This document shows positions 19,801 through 27,260 of a stretch of 39,711 nt of DNA, in pieces. Position 1 is the stretch's first letter. Every line of letters starts with the position of its first letter. Origin of the DNA: Acidobacteriota bacterium (GTDB lineage: Bacteria; Acidobacteriota; Terriglobia; Terriglobales; Acidobacteriaceae); NCBI GenBank assembly GCA_021781495.1, contig JAJXWS010000026.1, forward strand, positions 1 to 39,711. The letters run 5' to 3'. The notes below the pieces were generated by a model that was not told the origin of the DNA, did not search any database, and saw only the letters and a program-made list of their open reading frames with translations. Made by a program: the position numbers and the translations under genes.

Positions 19801-20455
19801 CCTCAACCACCCCGGCATCGCGGACTACATCGTGGGCGGCTGGTCGGCCAACGCCACCTTCGTGGCGCAAACCGGCAACCCCTTCACCGTGGGCCCGTCC
19901 GGCATCAGCGGTCCGAACAACGGCGGCAGCCGCGCCATCAAGGTCAAGAACCCGTTCTCGACCGGCGGCACCTTCCAGGCCCCCAACCCGAGCCTGGTCG
20001 CCAGCGTGGACTGCGCAGCCAAGACGCGCAACCGCAACAACTGGTACAACCCCTGCTCGTTCAAGAATCCCTGGAACACCAAGGATGCTACCTACGAGCT
20101 GGCTCACTACATCCCCGTGGATGCTGCGGATGCGGCGGCCACCGGCGCCACCATGCCGGTCTACGTCACCGCTCTCTCTGACGTCCTGGGCTACCTGGGC
20201 GGCAAGCGTGACGAGGTCTATGGCCCCGGCTACGAGCGCGTCAACATGTCCATCTTCAAGAACTTCAAAACCTATCGCGAGCAGAGCCTCCAGTTCCGCT
20301 CCGATATCTTCAACGTCTTCAACACGCCTTCTCTGGGCCAGCCCAGCAACACCGGCATCAGCTCCACGGGCGGCGAAATCACGGCTCCGCGCAACCTCCA
20401 GAGGCTCACTCCGGACTCGCGCTTCATCCAGCTCTCGCTCAAGTACTCGTTCTAG
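16850..20455 (+). CDS. TonB-dependent receptor, Oar-like, with N-terminal carboxypeptidase-regulatory domain
   Basis: The 1201-residue outer-membrane protein starts at ATG 16850, preceded by GGAGG. A signal peptide (MKFKRQWALAAFAIFAFLAT, cut after LLGQA) is followed by a CarboxypepD_reg-like beta-sandwich (GTITGVIQDPSGAVIGNASV) at residues 26-105. A plug domain follows with VIDTKTIDSIPLNGRNW, FILDGVDNN and GAVVNASLKSGTN. The rest is a long barrel with repeated aromatic/Asp strands, ending in KYSF with a C-terminal Phe for barrel assembly. Such receptors import oligosaccharides using TonB energy. It is divergent from the LacI gene, with one operator between the promoter and the start, so galactoside uptake together with the GH35 enzyme is likely. 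Confidence 0.93.
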   Translation: MKFKRQWALAAFAIFAFLATAQVLLGQADQGTITGVIQDPSGAVIGNASVTLTSQDTGLVLKSKADGTGVYVFSPIKIGNYQVTAAAPGFAKTTQTNLHLSLQQRLNVVITLQPGAASETVTVSTEAPLMQTQESSVGQVIDTKTIDSIPLNGRNWVFIAQLASGAVPPEGSRGAGKGDFNANGQRAEQNNFILDGVDNNVNVVDFYNGASFVAQPPPDALAEFKVQTSDYSAEFGHSAGAVVNASLKSGTNQLHGSAWEYLRNTIFDTHDWNAEQLPVSPYHENQFGATLGLPILRNKLFFFGDAQANRITYSETSTLTVPSLLQRSGNFSEILDPTLSGNPAVQLYQQSSNAPPVAVPNNDLSTMSGVVLNQTALKMLSYYPKPNANNGKLYNNYVVARPVIDNTFQWDTRMDWNISAKDSAYSRFSYWNEMGHNAPPLGNILDGGGFGDDGKQKDMGQNFMLSETHIITQTMTNEARVGYNYIHTGFQHPNADNLSFASSVGFGGIPTAPLNGGLPYVSVNGISHFGSPTWSTTDEHENVYQILDNVTKIAGNHALKAGVSFQSIRFSTLQPQQSRGSYNYTGVYTSNLNAPNTGYGVADFVLDQQNSAGLSNEVTNGDARWDDAVYFQDDWRITPKITVNAGIRWEFFQPYKDVGGLQASYNMTGPSTLNTSTGYGSGKAQYQIPSEGKAYAEKIFQQTNNAFPNVLAKDNIALVYTSDPHIIKAQHTNFAPRLGISYSPNEKLVIRAGYGIFFGGLESTGYWPNLGENYPFQYAANFPSQSCGTYSCPTDGITIANGFTSIIANGFASNVTNLTMRGSDAEAKTPYTEDYNLSVERSITNSIVATASYVGNSSHHLQVFPDPNNPLALQNPSNTSQYSRPLPDFGGSSYTAYAGASNYNSLQTKVEKRLSGGNSLLVTYTWAHSLDDAPTPLGTTGDWGYRQNNLIPIKMDYSNTGFDTRHRITLNAYYDVPFGAGRKFLNHPGIADYIVGGWSANATFVAQTGNPFTVGPSGISGPNNGGSRAIKVKNPFSTGGTFQAPNPSLVASVDCAAKTRNRNNWYNPCSFKNPWNTKDATYELAHYIPVDAADAAATGATMPVYVTALSDVLGYLGGKRDEVYGPGYERVNMSIFKNFKTYREQSLQFRSDIFNVFNTPSLGQPSNTGISSTGGEITAPRNLQRLTPDSRFIQLSLKYSF

Positions 20456-20494
20456 CATCTCGCCGGAACCAGTACAGCGATCCGCTGTTAACAG

Positions 20495-20527
20495 GGAGAT
20501 CCGCTTCGGCGGATCTCCTCCGTTTTT
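20495..20527 (+). terminator. Intrinsic terminator after the TonB receptor
   Basis: GGAGATCCGC and GCGGATCTCC form a perfect ten-base-pair stem closed by a TTCG tetraloop, followed by TCC and five T residues. This is the clearest intrinsic terminator in the window. Confidence 0.92.
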
Positions 20528-20622
20528 GCGGCGCTCTTCGCCGTGGCCCTGCGGCCTCTGCCGCCCTCACGGCCGCGCGCATCGCGTCTTGTACCATGAA
20601 TCCAGCAGACGAGGAAGGGAAC

Positions 20623-22014
20623 GTGCGCGCAGGCATCGGCATTCGACAGGGAATCGCGTCGCTCGCACTCTGCTGTACGGTTGCCGTACTCCAGGCGCAG
20701 GCTCCCGCCGCGTCTCCCATGGAGCAGCAGTTCCAGGCCGCCATGGCCGCGCAGGACAAGGGCGACCTCGTCCGCGCCGAGTCGCTTCTCCTCGCCCTCC
20801 ACGCTCATCATCCCGGCCTCTTCGCCGTCGAGGAGTCCCTCGGCCTCCTCTACGTCGCGCAGGAAAAGTACCAGCAGGCCATCCCGTTCCTCCAGTCCGC
20901 AGCGCAGGCGCAGCCCTCGTCCGACGTGGCTCACGCCAACCTCGGAGCCGCCTATTACAAGCTCCATCGCAACCCGCTCGCCCTGCGCGAATTTCAAACC
21001 GCATCCCGGCTCAACCCGCGCAATGCGGAGACGCAGCAGGCCCTCGGCCGCCTCTGGATGGAGGCCAACAATCCCGCCAGTGCCTCCACGGCCTTTCTCG
21101 CCGCGCTCCAGCTCAAGCCGGACGATCCCGATCTCTGCATGGCCGCTGCGCAGTCCCTGCAGGATGCAGGCAAATCCGACGCGGCCAAATCCGTACTCGC
21201 AGCCATGCCCGGCGTCGACCAGTCCGCCCCAGCGCAGTCGCTCCTCGGCGACATCGAAGAGAAGCTCGGCAACGTGCAGCAGGCCGGCAAGCATTATCAG
21301 CGCGCCGTCGAGCTCGACCCGAGCGAGCCGAACGTCTGGATGCTCGGCGTCGAGCTGCTCCGCCACTGGACCTTCGCCGCCGCCGCGCAGGAGTTTGAGG
21401 CCGCCGCAAAGCAGTTCCCGCAGAGCCGGCGCATGCAGCTTGGTTTAGGCGCGGCCTACTTCGGCAACGGCAGTTACGCCAGCGCCATCCCCGTCTTTGC
21501 CGGCCTGCTCGATGCCGACCCCAACAACGCGCTCTACGCTGAGCTGCTCGGCATGTCCTGCACCGCCGTCATGCAGGAGGCGCGTCCCCGCTGCACATCG
21601 CTGCAGAGCTACGCCCTCGCGCATCCCCGCGATGCCCGCGCCGCCGTCTACGCATCCGCGCAGATTCTGCAGGGCTCACCCACCCAGCAGCAGCTCCAGC
21701 TCGCGCATCGCATGCTCCAGAGCGCCATCGACGCCGATCCCAAACTCGCCGATGCCCGCTTCCAGATGGGCGTCCTGCAACAGGCCCAGGGAGACTGGCC
21801 CGCCAGCATCCCCAGCCTGCAGGCCGCGCTCCGCCTCAAGCCGGACCTTGCCGCCGCTCACTATCGCCTTGCGCTTGCCTACTGGCGCGCCGGCCGCAAG
21901 CCCGAGGCGCAGGCTGAGATGAAGCTTCAGCAGAAGTACTACCGCCAGCAGCAGGACGATCTCGACCAGCGTCTCCGCCAGATCACCACGTTCCTCGTCG
22001 ACGTGCGTCACTAG
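20623..22014 (+). CDS. Secreted or periplasmic TPR-repeat protein
   Basis: I place the start at GTG 20623 because AGGAAGGGA lies just upstream, and the protein then begins with a normal signal peptide (MRAGIGIRQGIASLALCCTV, cut near LQAQA). An ATG at 20596 in the same frame lacks a ribosome-binding site. The 463 residues form successive tetratricopeptide repeats, recognisable from spaced A-x-x-x-L-G-x-x-Y patterns such as AHANLGAAYYKL, AETQQALGRLWM and LAAAHYRLALAYW. The sequence ends with an approximately 30-residue Gln/Lys-rich helix. TPR proteins act as scaffolds and the binding partner is unknown. It follows the receptor terminator, so it has its own promoter. Proteins of this type often accompany acidobacterial sugar-uptake loci. 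Confidence 0.88.
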   Translation: MRAGIGIRQGIASLALCCTVAVLQAQAPAASPMEQQFQAAMAAQDKGDLVRAESLLLALHAHHPGLFAVEESLGLLYVAQEKYQQAIPFLQSAAQAQPSSDVAHANLGAAYYKLHRNPLALREFQTASRLNPRNAETQQALGRLWMEANNPASASTAFLAALQLKPDDPDLCMAAAQSLQDAGKSDAAKSVLAAMPGVDQSAPAQSLLGDIEEKLGNVQQAGKHYQRAVELDPSEPNVWMLGVELLRHWTFAAAAQEFEAAAKQFPQSRRMQLGLGAAYFGNGSYASAIPVFAGLLDADPNNALYAELLGMSCTAVMQEARPRCTSLQSYALAHPRDARAAVYASAQILQGSPTQQQLQLAHRMLQSAIDADPKLADARFQMGVLQQAQGDWPASIPSLQAALRLKPDLAAAHYRLALAYWRAGRKPEAQAEMKLQQKYYRQQQDDLDQRLRQITTFLVDVRH

Positions 22015-22040
22015 CGCCCCGGCGCGAAGCCCGTCCGCGT

Positions 22041-23240
22041 TCAGGCCAGCAGCTTCAGCAGTCCGTCCATCGCAATCGGCTGCGCAGCCTGCGTGCCCTT
22101 GGGCAGCCCCGGCCCAATCGCCACCGCCTGCCCCGTCCGCTCGCACCATGCCAGGAACCGCGCACTCTCCGCGCCCGCCAGCCGGCTCTGGTTGATCCAC
22201 GTGTAATACGCGCCAAAGTCCGCATCCACCAGCGATCCGGCATAGTCCATCTCCGCCGCGCCGCCGGCAAACATCTCGTTCATGCCGCGCTGTTTCTGCC
22301 GCGGACCAAAGCGCACCAGCAGGCTCGTCGGCTCCGCGCGCCGCAGCAGCTCGCGTGCTGACCACTGCGCAAACGTCGTGCTGAAGATCTGCGTCCCCGC
22401 GCCCTCGCCGTATACGCTCAGCACAAAGCGGTCCACCAGCGCGTCGTTTGAGGCCCGCGCCGGATCCTTCGGCGTCCACGTGGCCATCCGGCTGCGCAGC
22501 ATCTCCGGCCCCGCGGAGCCGCTGCCGATCACCGTCTCCACCTGCCGCAGCACCGCCTCGCGCATCGCCGCGGACTCCGCCCAGCTGAAGCGCTTCACCG
22601 CATCCGACCGCACCTCGCGCGGCGCGCCTCCATCCACGTACCAGTGTTCATACGGCGCCGGGGTCTTCTCCGCGCGCGCCGCCAGATACTCCAGCAGCGT
22701 CTGCATCCCGTCCGCGCCCGTCACCTGTTGAAACAGCACGCCCTGCCCGGCCAGCTTGCGAAACAGCGGATACCCGTCCTTGCGCAGCTCCGCGCCCAGC
22801 ACCACCGCCGTCCAGCGCGGCGCGGCGGGCGTGGCCGCGGGCATCGCCCGGTGCACCGCGTCCACAAACTGCTCGCTCGTCCGATGAAAGCCGTCAATCT
22901 GGTGCGACGCCCACAGATACGCGCTCAGGTCTTCCTCAAACTTCGACGGCGACCGAACCCAGTCCTCCGCCACCAGCGCCGCCGGCAAATTCAGCTCCGC
23001 AAAGCCCTGCGTCAGCCGGTGACGCTCCTCTACCGGCAGCCCGGCCAGAAAGGCAAGCCGGTTCTCCACCGCCGCGCGCTCGCGCGGAAAGCTCGTATCC
23101 AGCCGGATTACGTCGCGCAGCAGCACCGCCGCCAGCACCACCGGCAGATCGCGCAGCAGCTCCAGGCGGTCCTCCGCCGTCTTGCGGGCCAGCGGGCCGT
23201 AGCTGCGAAAGTCGCGTGCATTCAGGTCGCGCGGCTGCAT
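22041..23240 (-). CDS. Unknown protein paired with the DUF1501-like gene (partner B1)
   Basis: The 399-residue protein has no signal peptide or membrane segment, so it is probably cytosolic. Its ATG (23240-23238) shares one base with the TGA of the upstream gene, so the two are translationally coupled. The C-terminal third contains a core (FVLSVYGEGAGTQIF, then QWSARELLRRAEPTSLLVRF) that matches the protein encoded at 25877-27139 (FVLNLWLSGNGALIF, EWTASEALRRARPRMLVARF). A YYTWINQSR/LAWCE stretch also corresponds. The first 250 residues are helical and more divergent. I do not recognise a family and no catalytic motif stands out. A role in maturation of the co-encoded Tat substrate is a guess based only on pairing. 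Confidence 0.7.
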   Translation of the reverse strand: MQPRDLNARDFRSYGPLARKTAEDRLELLRDLPVVLAAVLLRDVIRLDTSFPRERAAVENRLAFLAGLPVEERHRLTQGFAELNLPAALVAEDWVRSPSKFEEDLSAYLWASHQIDGFHRTSEQFVDAVHRAMPAATPAAPRWTAVVLGAELRKDGYPLFRKLAGQGVLFQQVTGADGMQTLLEYLAARAEKTPAPYEHWYVDGGAPREVRSDAVKRFSWAESAAMREAVLRQVETVIGSGSAGPEMLRSRMATWTPKDPARASNDALVDRFVLSVYGEGAGTQIFSTTFAQWSARELLRRAEPTSLLVRFGPRQKQRGMNEMFAGGAAEMDYAGSLVDADFGAYYTWINQSRLAGAESARFLAWCERTGQAVAIGPGLPKGTQAAQPIAMDGLLKLLA

Positions 23241-24415
23241 CACAGCACCTCGTTCAGCACGTTGCCCTGTGCCAGCGGGGTCGGAAATCCCAGCAGCCTG
23301 CCCACCGTGGGCACCAGGTCCAGCGAGTCCACGGCCCGCTCCACAAACAGCCCCTGCCGCACCCCCGGTCCCAGCGCCATCATCCACGTCGTCCGCGAGG
23401 CCCGGTCGCCCGTGCGATGATGCTGGAACCCGTTGCCCGCCGGGTTCATGTCGGAGTCGCGTCCAAAGTCCGGTAGCACAAACATCGTCGTCCTGCCCGC
23501 ATACTCCGCGTCCGCCTGCAGCGCATTCCATATCTCCACGCACAGCCGGTCCGTCCGCTGAATCCCGTCAATGTACAGCGAGTACGCGCCGGAGTGCGCC
23601 ACATCAATGTCGTGCAGCGTAATCCACATCAAGCTCGGAGCCGCCTGCCGCATCGCCTGCAGCGCCACCCATGTTGAAAGCTCATCGGCGCTCTGCATCG
23701 TCAGCGCCTGCTTCTGAAACTCTGCCGGCGAAACCCGCAGCATCTTCTCCAGCTGCTCCAGTTGCATCTCCGTCTGTGCCGTGCCTGCGTTCCAGTGCGG
23801 TTCTTCGTAGGTGTCGCGTAACAGCCGGTCCAGCTCCGCCCCGTTGCTTCCTGCTCCACCATTGCCCGGCTTCGTCGCCTGCAGCAACTGCTTCGGCAGC
23901 ACCACCTCCGCGCCGTAGCCGCTGCCAAAGCCGCGATACGTGCTGCAGCCCATGTTGCGGAACCCATTGCTCGGCGAGATCAGCCACGCCTCCCGCGCCT
24001 CCCGCTGCATCCCCTTGCGAAAGTACTCAAACAGCGTCGGATGCTCCGGAGCCACGCCGGAGAAGTTGTTGAACGTCTCATACACGCCCGTCGCCAGGCT
24101 CGTCGTCGCCACATAGTGGCCCAGGATGCCGCGATTGATCACCTGCCCGTAGAACGTGCTCTGCGGCAGCAGCGTCTTCAGCAGCCCCGGAATATTCTCC
24201 TGCCCGTCCGGCGCAAAGGTCTCCTCATCGCGCGCCCCGCCGCCAAAGGTCACAATCACCACCTTCTGGCCCGGCGAGCCCGCCAGCGCGTGCAAGGGCA
24301 GGGTAGAGCTGACTGCGGAAGTAGCCGTGCAGGCCGACGCCAGCCGCAGAAACTCCCTGCGGCTCCAGACAAGCGGGGAGCTGCCTGGCAAAGAAGACCC
24401 CTTGGGGAAGATCAT
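23240..24415 (-). CDS. Tat-exported DUF1501/alkaline-phosphatase-like protein (A1)
   Basis: The 391-residue protein (ATG 24415; a TTG at 24424 is an alternative) has a twin-arginine signal WSRREFLRLASA with Arg19-Arg20 and a hydrophobic stretch to about residue 45. The mature part has the alkaline-phosphatase/sulfatase-superfamily outline seen in DUF1501: VIVTFGGGARDEETFAP at the first metal-site loop, APSLMWITLHDIDVAHSGAY, then FVLPDFGRD followed by a QHHR pair. Gly replaces the first metal Asp and Phe follows the Asp in the DH motif, as in DUF1501 rather than true phosphatases, so activity is uncertain. It is homologous to the protein at 24699-25880. It starts the minus-strand pair and is coupled to the unknown partner downstream. 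Confidence 0.8.
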   Translation of the reverse strand: MIFPKGSSLPGSSPLVWSRREFLRLASACTATSAVSSTLPLHALAGSPGQKVVIVTFGGGARDEETFAPDGQENIPGLLKTLLPQSTFYGQVINRGILGHYVATTSLATGVYETFNNFSGVAPEHPTLFEYFRKGMQREAREAWLISPSNGFRNMGCSTYRGFGSGYGAEVVLPKQLLQATKPGNGGAGSNGAELDRLLRDTYEEPHWNAGTAQTEMQLEQLEKMLRVSPAEFQKQALTMQSADELSTWVALQAMRQAAPSLMWITLHDIDVAHSGAYSLYIDGIQRTDRLCVEIWNALQADAEYAGRTTMFVLPDFGRDSDMNPAGNGFQHHRTGDRASRTTWMMALGPGVRQGLFVERAVDSLDLVPTVGRLLGFPTPLAQGNVLNEVL

Positions 24416-24698
24416 GCCTCTCAATGCCTCGCATCCAGCCTATCACCGCAACACGTCCGTCCGATACAGCAAATCCCCGCATATTTACTGGCGAATTCGC
24501 ATCTTTCCCCGCCTCCCGCGCGCGCCTTCCACCGGCCCGTTTCGCCGCCCCGCAAAGCCTCGCTTACGCCCCGCTTCGCAACGCGCGGCAACCCTCACTT
24601 GGCAGTGATACGAATCACACCCAAGCGTGCATCCGGGTGTTAGATTCACACCCGATACTCGGTCGCGGCGAACCCCTCGCCCGCCATCCCGGTGATCC
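24416..24698. promoter_or_regulatory. Divergent control region between the two paralogous pairs
   Basis: This 283-base region separates the two mirror-image operons. It contains a GTGAT/ATCAC inverted repeat at 24605-24618. Three half-sites follow: ACACCC (24617-24622), GGGTGT (24635-24640) and ACACCC (24648-24653), the last two forming an inverted repeat with a seven-base spacer. No convincing -35/-10 pair is visible and there is no gene. Confidence 0.45.
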
Positions 24699-25880
24699 AT
24701 GGAAACCACCCGCAGGAACATCCTCAAGGCCGCCGCCGCGCTGCTGGTTGAGGGCGTAGTCGCCGCCCGTCATCCCGCCTTTGCGCAGCAGTCCCCGCCG
24801 CGCGCCGGGCGCAAGGTCATCCTCGTCACCTGCGGCGGCATCCGCCGCGAAGAGAGCTTCTCCGCCACCGGCGTTCGCCACATCCCCCATCTCTATCAGG
24901 ATCTGCTTCCGCAGGGCGTCTTCTATCCGCTCATCCGCAACAACGGTGTCACCTCCCACTTCAACACCATCTCCAGCATCCTTACCGGCCACTGGCAGCA
25001 TCTCGACGACTGGGGCAAGACCCCTCCCGCCAGCCCCACGCTCTTTGAGTACCTGCGCAAAGACCGCAATCTCTCGCAGGATCAGGCCTGGCTCATCTCC
25101 AGCAACAAGGCGCTCACCAACCGCATCGGCGCCAGCTCCGTGCGCGACTACGGCCAGCCCTACGGCGCCAACGTCGTCTTCCCCAAGCAGTTGCTCATCG
25201 ATGCCGTGGTGCGCGCCGCCCAGCAGGGCCGCGCCGTCCGCAGCGCCGACCGCGCCTCCGTTCTTCCTGAGCTCGAGGCCATGCTCGAAACGCAGAACTA
25301 CGAGGGCCTCGGCTGGTCCGTCTCCGGAGAAACCTCCGCGCTCAACCCCGCCGCGCAAAACGCCGTGCAGCAGGCCATCCACGATCTCGTCAGCGCCACC
25401 AGCGTCCCAGCCACCGGCGACGAGTTCACCTGGCTCGTCAGCGCCGAGGTCATGCGCCGCTTTGCTCCCTCGCTGCTCGTCATCACGTTCTCTGACATGG
25501 AAGTGGCCCACTTCGGCTCCTACGCCATGCACGTCGCCGGCGTGCGCACCGTCGATCGACTCGTCCACGAGCTGTGGACGCACGCGCAGTCCCTGCCCGC
25601 CTACCGCGGCAACACCACCCTCTTCGTCCTCCCCGAGTTCGGCCGCGACATGGACGGCTCCACCACCAACGGCTTCTTCAACCACCGCCAGAACGCCGAG
25701 TCCACCCGCAACACCTGGATGCTGGCTCTCGGCCAGGCCGCTGCCAAACCGCAGATCGTCGAGCAGCCAGTCGAGCAGATCGACATCTGCCCCACCATCG
25801 CCTCCATCTTCGATCTCAAAGCGCCAGGCCCTGCCGGCAATGCCCAGTCCGGCAAGGTCCTGCCGGGGTTGCTGCTATGA
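24699..25880 (+). CDS. Tat-exported DUF1501/alkaline-phosphatase-like protein (A2)
   Basis: The 393-residue protein opens with a twin-arginine signal (METTRRNILKAAAALLVEG, cut near AFAQQ). The body parallels the minus-strand gene: LVTCGGIRREESF, PTLFEYLRKD, AWLIS, YGANVVFPKQLL, APSLLVITFSDMEVAHFGSY, FVLPEFGRD, GFFNHR and STRNTWMLALG. These fit the DUF1501/sulfatase-like fold with an atypical metal site: Gly-Gly at the first loop, Glu-Phe where phosphatases have Asp-His. The protein is predicted to be periplasmic, with unknown substrate. Its stop overlaps the start of the partner gene (ATGA at 25877-25880). Only a weak GGTGAT precedes the ATG. Confidence 0.8.
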   Translation: METTRRNILKAAAALLVEGVVAARHPAFAQQSPPRAGRKVILVTCGGIRREESFSATGVRHIPHLYQDLLPQGVFYPLIRNNGVTSHFNTISSILTGHWQHLDDWGKTPPASPTLFEYLRKDRNLSQDQAWLISSNKALTNRIGASSVRDYGQPYGANVVFPKQLLIDAVVRAAQQGRAVRSADRASVLPELEAMLETQNYEGLGWSVSGETSALNPAAQNAVQQAIHDLVSATSVPATGDEFTWLVSAEVMRRFAPSLLVITFSDMEVAHFGSYAMHVAGVRTVDRLVHELWTHAQSLPAYRGNTTLFVLPEFGRDMDGSTTNGFFNHRQNAESTRNTWMLALGQAAAKPQIVEQPVEQIDICPTIASIFDLKAPGPAGNAQSGKVLPGLLL

Positions 25881-27139
25881 CCATCCCCGCCCAGCCCTCG
25901 CCTGCCGCCGATCTCGCCGCCTATCGCCGCCTCATCGCGCGCCTGCCCGTCACCCTGCGCCCCGAGCTCAATGCCCGCCTCGCGCAGTGGCCCACGCTCT
26001 TCCCGTTTGAGCAGGATCAGTTCGCCGCCTTCCTTCGCGGCATCCAGTCCACTCCGTCCTCTCAGCTCGACGCGCTCACCCGCCCCCTCTGGGATCTCGA
26101 AACCCGCATGGGCGTTGCCCGCTGGGACTTCTCGCAGTCCGAGAGCACCGTCGAAAACGCCTCGCTCCTCGCCCGCTCGCCCTACTATCCCGAGTGGCGG
26201 CAGCAGGTCGATCGCTTCTTCCAGGCCATGGAGCACAACGCGCAGCCGTCCACTGCAAGTCAGCCCGGCCCCGCGCAAAGCCGCCTCGTGCTGCTCCTCC
26301 TTCCCGAGCATCTCCCCGTGGACCCCGCCGAACTCGATCAGCGCTGGCGCTCCACCGGCCGCGCCTTCCGCATCGACGGCGATCCCCAGAGCCTCCGCCG
26401 TCTCGCCCTCCAGGGACAGCCCGGCACGCCTTCGCTCGCCTCGGTGCTGCACCCGGCAGAGGACACCTCCCAGCTCTGGCTCATCGACGCAGAAGACGCT
26501 CTCGCCCGCGACGCCGCGCCTGCTCTCGCCGCCTCCGCATCCTCGCTCAGCTTTACCGGCCTCGCCGCCTTCCGCCGCCAGTTCCTCGCCGGCATCAACA
26601 CCATCCCGCGCAACATCTCCGCCACCGATCAGGTCATCGCGCAGTTGCGCCGCCAGGACTGGAGCCCCTGGTATCCCGCCGCCCTCGCCGGCCAGCCCCG
26701 CCTGCAGCAGTTCGTCCTCAACCTCTGGCTCAGCGGCAACGGCGCTCTCATCTTTCCCAACGCCTTCGTCGAGTGGACCGCATCCGAGGCGCTTCGCCGC
26801 GCGCGTCCCCGCATGCTCGTCGCGCGCTTCGGCATGCAGACCCGCCCCAAGCCCTTCACCAGCATCGCCATCTTTGAGGATCAGCAGAAGATCAGCGCCC
26901 TGCCCAGCGTGGACGACCCCGAGAGCAGCGCACTCGATGCCGTCATGCTCTCCCACTACATCTGGCTCGCAGCGCTCCGCTATCCCCAGGGCGACAACAC
27001 CTTCTGCCTCTGCATCGCAGAGCATCCGCGCACCGCCTGGCTCGTCGCTCCGCCCAATCGCTGGCCCGCCTGGGCTCCCGGCCAATCCATCGCGCCCCAG
27101 CAGCTCTACCAGTGGCTCGCCGCCCAGCTCGCGTCGTAA
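25877..27139 (+). CDS. Unknown protein paired with the DUF1501-like gene (partner B2)
   Basis: The 420-residue protein starts MTIPAQPSPAADLAAYRRLI at the ATG that overlaps the A2 stop. It has no export signal. The N-terminal 120 residues are helical (FPFEQDQFAAFLRGIQ). The middle has a VLLLLPEHLPVDPAELDQRW strand-helix unit. The C-terminal third shares a clear core with the minus-strand partner: QFVLNLWLSGNGALIFPNAF, then EWTASEALRRARPRMLVARF and SHYIWLAAL. Identity elsewhere is low, so the duplication is old or the N-terminus has diverged. I cannot name a family. Same order, same overlap and same strand logic as the other pair indicate a functional unit with the Tat substrate. Confidence 0.7.
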   Translation: MTIPAQPSPAADLAAYRRLIARLPVTLRPELNARLAQWPTLFPFEQDQFAAFLRGIQSTPSSQLDALTRPLWDLETRMGVARWDFSQSESTVENASLLARSPYYPEWRQQVDRFFQAMEHNAQPSTASQPGPAQSRLVLLLLPEHLPVDPAELDQRWRSTGRAFRIDGDPQSLRRLALQGQPGTPSLASVLHPAEDTSQLWLIDAEDALARDAAPALAASASSLSFTGLAAFRRQFLAGINTIPRNISATDQVIAQLRRQDWSPWYPAALAGQPRLQQFVLNLWLSGNGALIFPNAFVEWTASEALRRARPRMLVARFGMQTRPKPFTSIAIFEDQQKISALPSVDDPESSALDAVMLSHYIWLAALRYPQGDNTFCLCIAEHPRTAWLVAPPNRWPAWAPGQSIAPQQLYQWLAAQLAS

Positions 27140-27260
27140 CGCCAACCCCGCACTGCGCCAGCCCCGCGCTGCGGCTGCTATCATCCTTGCTGTCCCGTTC
27201 GCGCCAGGCGCGCCGCGCGCCGGCACACTTCTACAGGAGACGTTCCCCGCAGTCGCTGTC

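Noticed and set aside
25574-25876. Upstream extension of the partner B2 reading frame inside the A2 gene
   Set aside because: The extension is Arg/Pro-rich and overlaps a conserved coding region in another frame. The ATG at 25877 with the four-base overlap is the better start.
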